From NCBI GenBank assembly GCA_039654915.1, contig CM077597.1, forward strand, positions 81,780,001-81,844,000: DNA of 64,000 nucleotides, written 5' to 3'. The position numbers and the translations under genes were made by a program. Under the pieces are notes generated by a model, which was given only the letters and a program-made list of their open reading frames with translations, was not told the origin of the DNA and did not search any database. This DNA is from Aquilaria yunnanensis (taxonomy: Eukaryota; Streptophyta; Magnoliopsida; Malvales; Thymelaeaceae). Position 1 is the stretch's first letter, and every line of letters starts with the position of its first letter. This document shows positions 50,801-58,200 of this stretch, piece by piece.

Positions 50801-52234
50801 CACTTTAATAACACAATAATAATAAAAGTTAGCACAATTAATATAGTTAGATTAGTTGGATTAGTTAGTTAATAACAATAAAAAAGGTTAGTAAAAGTTA
50901 GATTAAATTAATTAACAACAATAATAAAAATTAGCCAAGTTTAATTAAATTAATTGTTAACAACAATAATAAAAGTTAGCCAAGTTTAATTAAGTTAATT
51001 AATTAACAACAATAATAAAAGAGTTAGCCAAGTTAATTAAGTTAATTAACCAAGTTAATTAAATTAATTAATTAACAACAATAAAAAAGTTAGTAAGTTA
51101 GTTGTTAGTTGTTAGTTGTTAATAACAACAATAAAAGAAGGGTTAGTAATAAACAAATAACAAACAAACAAGTAAAAATTAAAAAGGTTAGTAATTAATT
51201 CTGCAAGAACAAAATAAAAGGTTAGTGACTAAAGTGAAAGAAATTGAAAAGATGAAGGATTAAATGAGAGTTGTACCCTTCAAATTAAAATTTGAATTTC
51301 TGGAAACAGGAAAACGACGCGCGCGAGGGGCAGGGGGTTGGGCTGGCGGCGCTGGCGCGGCGGCACGGGTGCGGGGTGGCGAGGCGGAGGGGGGTACGGC
51401 GGCGCGGGACGGCCGGAGCGACGGCAGCGTGACGGTGGAGGCGGTGGACGGCGCGAGGCGAGGAGAAAGGAGGAGGAAAAAAGAAAAAGGACGGCGGCGG
51501 CGGGACGACGGCGGCGTGGGACGGCCGGGGCGACGGCAGGGAAGTGACGGCGACGGCGGGGCGTGGGCTAGGCAGCACGGCGGCAGGAGGAGAAAGAGAG
51601 AGAAAACGAGAGGAGAGAGAGAGAGAACAACGAAGGAGATCAAACGAAAGAGATGGTCAAATTGTAGAAAAATAAAATTTTGAGACTTTCTGGCAGAAGG
51701 AGGAGAGGCTAGGGAATAAGGCTGTAATTTTCTCTATTTTTAAAACGGAGCTCTGAACTTTTTTCTCTGATTTTCTGTGTGTTCAGCACTGAATTTGGGG
51801 GGGTATTTATAGAAGGAGCTTAGCTGAACTGTGGACGGATAAATTAATAAAAAATATCAAACTTATCTTTTAAATTGGTAAAATGACAGTTTCAGTCCTT
51901 TACGTTACTCCAGCTCTGGATAAGCTCAGAAGCTTCTGATTTTGACAATTTTAACGTTTTCTGTCAATTTGGGCTAGAAACGTCCGTTTAGGCCCAAAAT
52001 TGACGCGAAAAATTACCCAAAGCTCCTGAAACTTTCAGAATTTGTCAATTTTATCCGAAACTTCTCAATTTTGTCATTTTTACCTCAAACTTTTAATTTT
52101 TTTGTCATTTTTTTCTGAAATTTTATTTTTATTCCAAACACATACATATTCACACATATATTATTTTAAATCAAATCTTCTCAAAAATAAAAATATATTT
52201 TAAACTAATTAACATAATTAAAATTTTTTAGCAA

Positions 52235-52265
<31 letters not shown>

Positions 52266-55200
52266 ATTAGTTTTTTTTTAAAATTTTAAATTTTTTTTTT
52301 TTTAAAAAAAAAGGCCGGACGAAATTGGGTGTCAACAACTAGGCATAACATTTTGGGGTAGTTAAGCTTTAACCTTATTCGGATGACATATCTCACAAGG
52401 GAATCTATATTTACTGAAGAAAATATTAGATGAACCTTGAATATTGATTCCAAACATCCGTTCCCTTTACATAATTTGTCAGTGCTATTGTCATCATCAA
52501 GATTCACTCGTTTTATCGAAGCCTAATTCTTTGCGCTCGCCTATTATCAAAATTCACACTTTCGAAGAAAATTATTCCAATTTCAATTGCTTTCATATAA
52601 ATTTCGCTCGAGGTCCTAAGGAAAGCTCCTTAGCCTCAAAATCAATTTTCATCATCAGGGTTTTAAGGATGGAACCTTTGCCTCGAAAAGAATTAATTTT
52701 CATCATCGGGGTTTTAAGGATGGAACCTTTGCCTCGAAAACATTCAATTTTCATCATCGGGGTTTTAAGGATGGAACCTTTGCCTCGAAAATATTCAATT
52801 TTCATCATCGAGGTTTTAAGGATGGAACCTTTGCCTCGAAAACAATCAATTATCAATCCGAGGTTTTGAAGGATGGAACCTTTGCCTCGAACTCAATCAA
52901 TCGTCGAGGTTTTAAGGATGGAACCTTTGCCTCGACATCAATCAATCAATCCGGGGTTTTTAGGATGGAACCTTTGCCTCGAACTCAATCAATCATCGAG
53001 GTTTTAAGGATGGAACCTTTGCCTCGACATCAATCAATCAATCCGGGGTTTTAAGGATGGAACCTTTGCCTCGAGATCAATTATCATCGGGGTTTTAAGG
53101 ATGGAACCTTTGCCTCGAAAACAATCAATTTTCATCATCGGGGTTTTAAGGATGGAACCTTGGCCTCGAAAACAATCAATTTTCATCATCGGGGTTTTAA
53201 GGATGGAACCTTTGCCTCGAAAACAATCAATTTTCATCATCAGGGTTTTAAGGATGGAACCTTTGCCTCGAAAATAATCAATTTTCATTGGGGTTTTAAG
53301 GATGGAACCTTTGCCTCGAAAACAATCAATTTTCATCATCGGGGTTTTAAGGATGGAACCTTTGCCTCGAAAACAATCAATTTTCATCATCGGGGTTTTA
53401 AGGATGGAACCTTTGCCTCGAAAACAATCAATTTTCATCATCGGGGTTTTAAGGATGGAACCTTTGCCTCGAAAACAATCAATTTTCATCATCAGGGTTT
53501 TAAGGATGGAACCTTTGCCTCGAAAACAATCAATTTTCATCATCGGGGTTTTAAGGATGGAACCTTTGCCTCGAAAACAATCAATTTTCATCATCGGGGT
53601 TTTAAGGATGGAACCTTTGCCTCGAAAATAATCAATTTTCATCATCGGGGTTTTAAGGATGGAACCTTTGCCTCGAAAACAATCAATTTTCATCATCGGG
53701 GTTTTAAGGATGGAACCTTTGCCTCGAAAACAATCAATTTTCATCGGGGTTGTAAGGATGGAACCTTTGCCTCGAAAATAATCAATTTTCATCATCAGGG
53801 TTTTAAGGATGGAACCTTTGCCTTGAAAAGAATCAATTTTCATCATCGGGGTTTTAAGGATGGAACCTTTGCCTCGAAAACAATCAATTTTCATCATCGG
53901 GGTTTTAAGGATGGAACCTTTGCCTCGAAAATAATCAATTTTCATCATCAAGGTTTTAAGGATGGAACCTTTGCCTCGAAAACAATCAATCAATTCGAGG
54001 CTTTAAGGATGGAACCTTTACCTCGACATCAATCAATCAATTCGAGGTTTTAAGGATGGAACCTTTGCCTCGACATCAATCAATCAATCCGGGGTTTTAA
54101 GGATGGAACCTTTGCCTCGAGATCAATCAATCAATCCGAGGTTTTAAGGATGGAACCTTTGCCTCGAGATCAATCAATCAATCCGGGGTTTTAAGGATGG
54201 AACCTTTGCCTCGAGATCAATTATCAATCCGAGGTTTTAAGGATGGAACCTTTGCCTCGACATCAATCAATCAATCCGAGGTTTTAAGGATAGAACCTTT
54301 GCCTCGAGATCAATCAATCAATCCGGGGTTTTAAGGATGGAACCTTTGCCTCGAGATCAATTATCAATCCGAGGCTTTAAGGATGGAACCTTTACCTCGA
54401 CATCAATCAATCAATTCGAGGTTTTAAGGATGGAACCTTTGCCTCGACATCAATCAATCAATCCGGGGTTTTAAGGATGGAACCTTTGCCTCGAGATCAA
54501 TCAATCAATCCGAGGTTTTAAGGATGGAACCTTTGCCTCGAGATCAATCAATCAATCCGGGGTTTTAAGGATGGAACCTTTGCCTCGAGATCAATTATCA
54601 ATCCGAGGTTTTAAGGATGGAACCTTTGCCTCGACATCAATCAATCAATTCGAGGTTTTAAGGATGGAACCTTTGCCTCGAGATCAATCAATCAATCCGA
54701 GGTTTTAAGGATAGAACCTTTGCCTCGAGATCAATCAATCAATCCGGGGTTTTAAGGATGGAACCTTTGCCTCGAGATCAATCAATCAATCCGAGGTTTT
54801 AAGGATAGAACCTTTGCCTCGAGATCAATCAATCAATCCGGGGTTTTAAGGATGGAACCTTTGCCTCGAGATCAATTATCAATCCGAGGTTTTAAGGATG
54901 GAACCTTTGCCTCGACATCAATCAATCAATTCGAGGTTTTAAGGATGGAACCTTTGCCTCGACATCAATCAATCAATCCGGGGTTTTAAGGATGGAACCT
55001 TTGCCTCGAGATCAATCAATCAATCCGAGGTTTTAAGGATGGAACCTTTGCCTCGAAAACAAATAATCAATCAATCAGTCTATCTTACAACAATAGGAGC
55101 TTTCCTATCGTTAGAGGTTTTAAGGACCTTTCCTTAAACCTTACTGTTTGGGCGGCGAGAACATTCTCAATGCCTACCTAAGCCGGACGAAATTTGGTAA

Positions 55201-58200
55201 TGACTTTGCATACATCATGTCCCATGAAGCATGCAAAGGGGGGCAGCTGTTGACACCCAATTTCGTCCGGGTGTTTTAAAATTTTGAAAAAAATTTTATT
55301 AAAAAAAATTAATTTAAAAAAAAATATATATATATTACTATTATTATTAAAAAAAAATTTTTTAAAATATATTTTTGTTTTGTGAAAATTTGATTTAAAA
55401 TGATATATGTGTGAATATGTGTATGTTTGAAATAAAATAAAATTTCATGAAAAAAATGACAAAAAATTAAAAGTTTGAGGTAAAAATGACAAAATTAAGA
55501 AGTTTCAGGCAAAATTGACAAATTCTGAAAGTTCCAGGAGCATTTGGCAGTTTGTCACATAAAATTTTGAGCCTGCCGACGTTTTTGGCTCAAATTGACA
55601 GAAAACGACAAAATTGTCAAAATCAGAAGCTTCAGGAACTTATCCAGAGGCTGAGAGACGTAAAGGACTAAAATTGTCATTTTACCAATTTAAGAGATAA
55701 GTTTGAAATTTTTTATTAATTTATCCATCAACAGTTCAGCTAAACTTCCTCTATAAATAGCCCCCCAAATTTTGTGCTGAACACAGAGAAAAATAGAAAG
55801 AAAAGCTTAGAGCCCCGTTTTTAAAATAGAAAAAATTACAGCCTTAGTCCCTAGCTCCTCTTCCTTTCCTCAGAAAATCTCAAAACTTTTCATTTTGACG
55901 ATTAAGCCATCTTCTTCCCCGTCCGTCTGTCACCGTTTCTCTCTCTCTCTCTCACCTCTGCACGCTGCCCGTCCGCTCGCCGCCGTCGCTCGTCGCCCCG
56001 CCGTCCCACCCCGCCGACGTCGCCGTCCCCCCCTGCCCCTGGCCGTGCCGCCACCGTGCCCAGCCACCCCCCCCCCCCCTTCGCCTCCCGCGCGACGTGC
56101 TTTGTTTCCTTTTCTGCAGAATTCAAAAATTAAAATCTAGGGTAAAACTCTCATTTTGTCCTTCAATTTTTCAATTTCTTTCACTTTGGTCACTAACCTT
56201 TTATTTTATTCTTGCAGAATTAATTCCTAACTATTTTAATTTTTACTTGTTTTACTTATTTGTTATTATTACTAACCCTCTTTTTTATTGTTATTAACTT
56301 ACTAACTTACTAACTTACTAACTTTTATTTTTATTGTTACTAACTTTTGCTAATTATTACAATTCATGGAAGGTTATACCTCCTATTTTTTTATTCTTTT
56401 AATGGATGGCCAAAAAGCCCCATTTTTATCATTGTTTTTTAATATTTCTTTATGTGTTTTCTCTTTATTTGTTTATTATTTAATTTATGCATCTTTTACT
56501 TTTTTTTTAAATGGATGTCTAAACCAAAACAAAAAGAAAACCTCCACTTTATTCATTTTCCTTTATTTACTTTATGCAAAAAATTTTATTTTATTTAAAA
56601 AAAAAGAAATTAATCATGAAAAAAAAATAATATAAATAAGTAAATGATAACTAATTAAAATAAAATCCTTTTATGTGAATAATTAATTTTATTCTTTAAG
56701 ACTACCATAATATTTTTTTAAAAAAAAGCTAATTATCTTTTATTATTTCTTTAAAAAACAATAAAAAAATAATTAATTAACTTTTTATTCCTTTTATTAA
56801 AATTAAATAAACATAAGTAAATAATCACAAAACAAAAATAAAAAAAATAAAAATCATTTCTTTTTAAATATATCTTTAAAAGTAGCAATAATTAAAATTT
56901 AATAAAAATAATAATAAAAATCCAATAAAATTATGATTAAGATTGATAATTAATTAAATAATTAAAATTTAAAATTTAATAAAAATTAAACTCCATGTCC
57001 AAATGATCCGCCAGGATCCAATGGTTTGGAGAATAAAATTTTTTTTAATAAAAATAATAAAAATTAAAACAAAATCTTTCTTTAATAAAAGAAGCATATG
57101 AAAAATCAAAACTTTTCTTTTATGTTTAAAATATACATATAAATTTTTGGTTTTCTTTATTAAATAAATAAAAATCTTAATTAAATAATTACTTTTGGTT
57201 AATCTTTTATTCAGAATAAATTATATAAATATCAAGACTTTTTATTTTATTTTTAATACACATATAAATCATTAGATTTTTTTTAAATAAAATCTTGATT
57301 AAATAATTACTTTTTGATTATTATTTTATCAAATAAATAGAATAAACATAAAATAAATGTCAACTCTTTAATTTCTTTACAGATTTTTGATATTAAATAT
57401 TTAAAAATTATTTTTTGATTCTTTTATAAATTGAGTAATTATTTAAATAATAAATATCTTTCATTAAACAAAGAATCTTTCAAAACAAAACTAAAAGAAT
57501 AAAAAAAAAGAAAAGAAAGAAAAGAAAAGTAAAAGAAAATAAGAAAGAATAAAAATATAAAAAAAGAAAGAAAGAAAAGAATAATAAAATATAAAAAAAA
57601 TAAAAAATATATTTAGTTAATATTAAAGACCATTAACAAATATAAAATTTCATAAATAAAAAGACTTATAAATTTATTAATTAAACTAATAATTAATTTA
57701 ATAATAAGAATTAAATAATTACAATAAATTAAATTTAATTTCCATATCCGGATGATCCGGCAGGATCTACGGTTTGGAAAATATCAAACTTTTTAAAATA
57801 AATAAATTAAATAAAAAGACAAAAAATCCATATTTTTACAATATGGATAAAATTGTTTAAAATTTCACCAAATTCCGTGTCCAAATGACTCGGCAGAGTC
57901 CATGGTTCGGAATCAAAATCTTCCGTGTCCAAATGACTCGGCAGAGTCCATGGTTCGGAAGTATAAAATTTTATACAAATTAACTTAAAAATCCACATTT
58001 CGACTAATTCAGTTAAAATCTCTAAATTAACTGAAAATTATTTAAAAGCAAAGCGAAACAAAATTAAAATCAACTAAGGTGCCAATTTTTGGGCGTTTTA
58101 ACAAAGTTGTTTTAACGTAACCGTACTCCCGAACCCCCGAACTCTCGCAGACCAATATTTAAGGTGACCAATCGACCTAGGTAAACAGATTGGTGGCGAC

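Larger units (their letters stand above)
35216..52337 (-). mobile_element. Inner Tat/Ogre-like retrotransposon with gene cargo, opposite orientation
   Basis: 17,122 bp, nested in the outer element and reading right to left. LTRs are at 48601-52337 (5') and 35216-38954 (3'). The ends are the reverse complement of the outer element's TGTTGACACCC and GTTGCCACA termini. An ACTAG target-site duplication flanks it. The two LTRs look identical apart from homopolymer lengths, so the insertion is very recent. Minus-strand order is LTR, primer site, 60-bp repeats, decayed gag, non-coding middle, two Cys-protein genes, LOG, 73-bp hairpin array, purine tract, LTR. It has no pol. Confidence 0.9.

Noticed and set aside
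53034..54053. Open frames of about 300 codons on both strands within the tandem array
   Set aside because: The 51-bp unit is a multiple of three without stops, so frames stay open by periodicity. Neither frame has a domain, a natural start context or conservation in the inner element.
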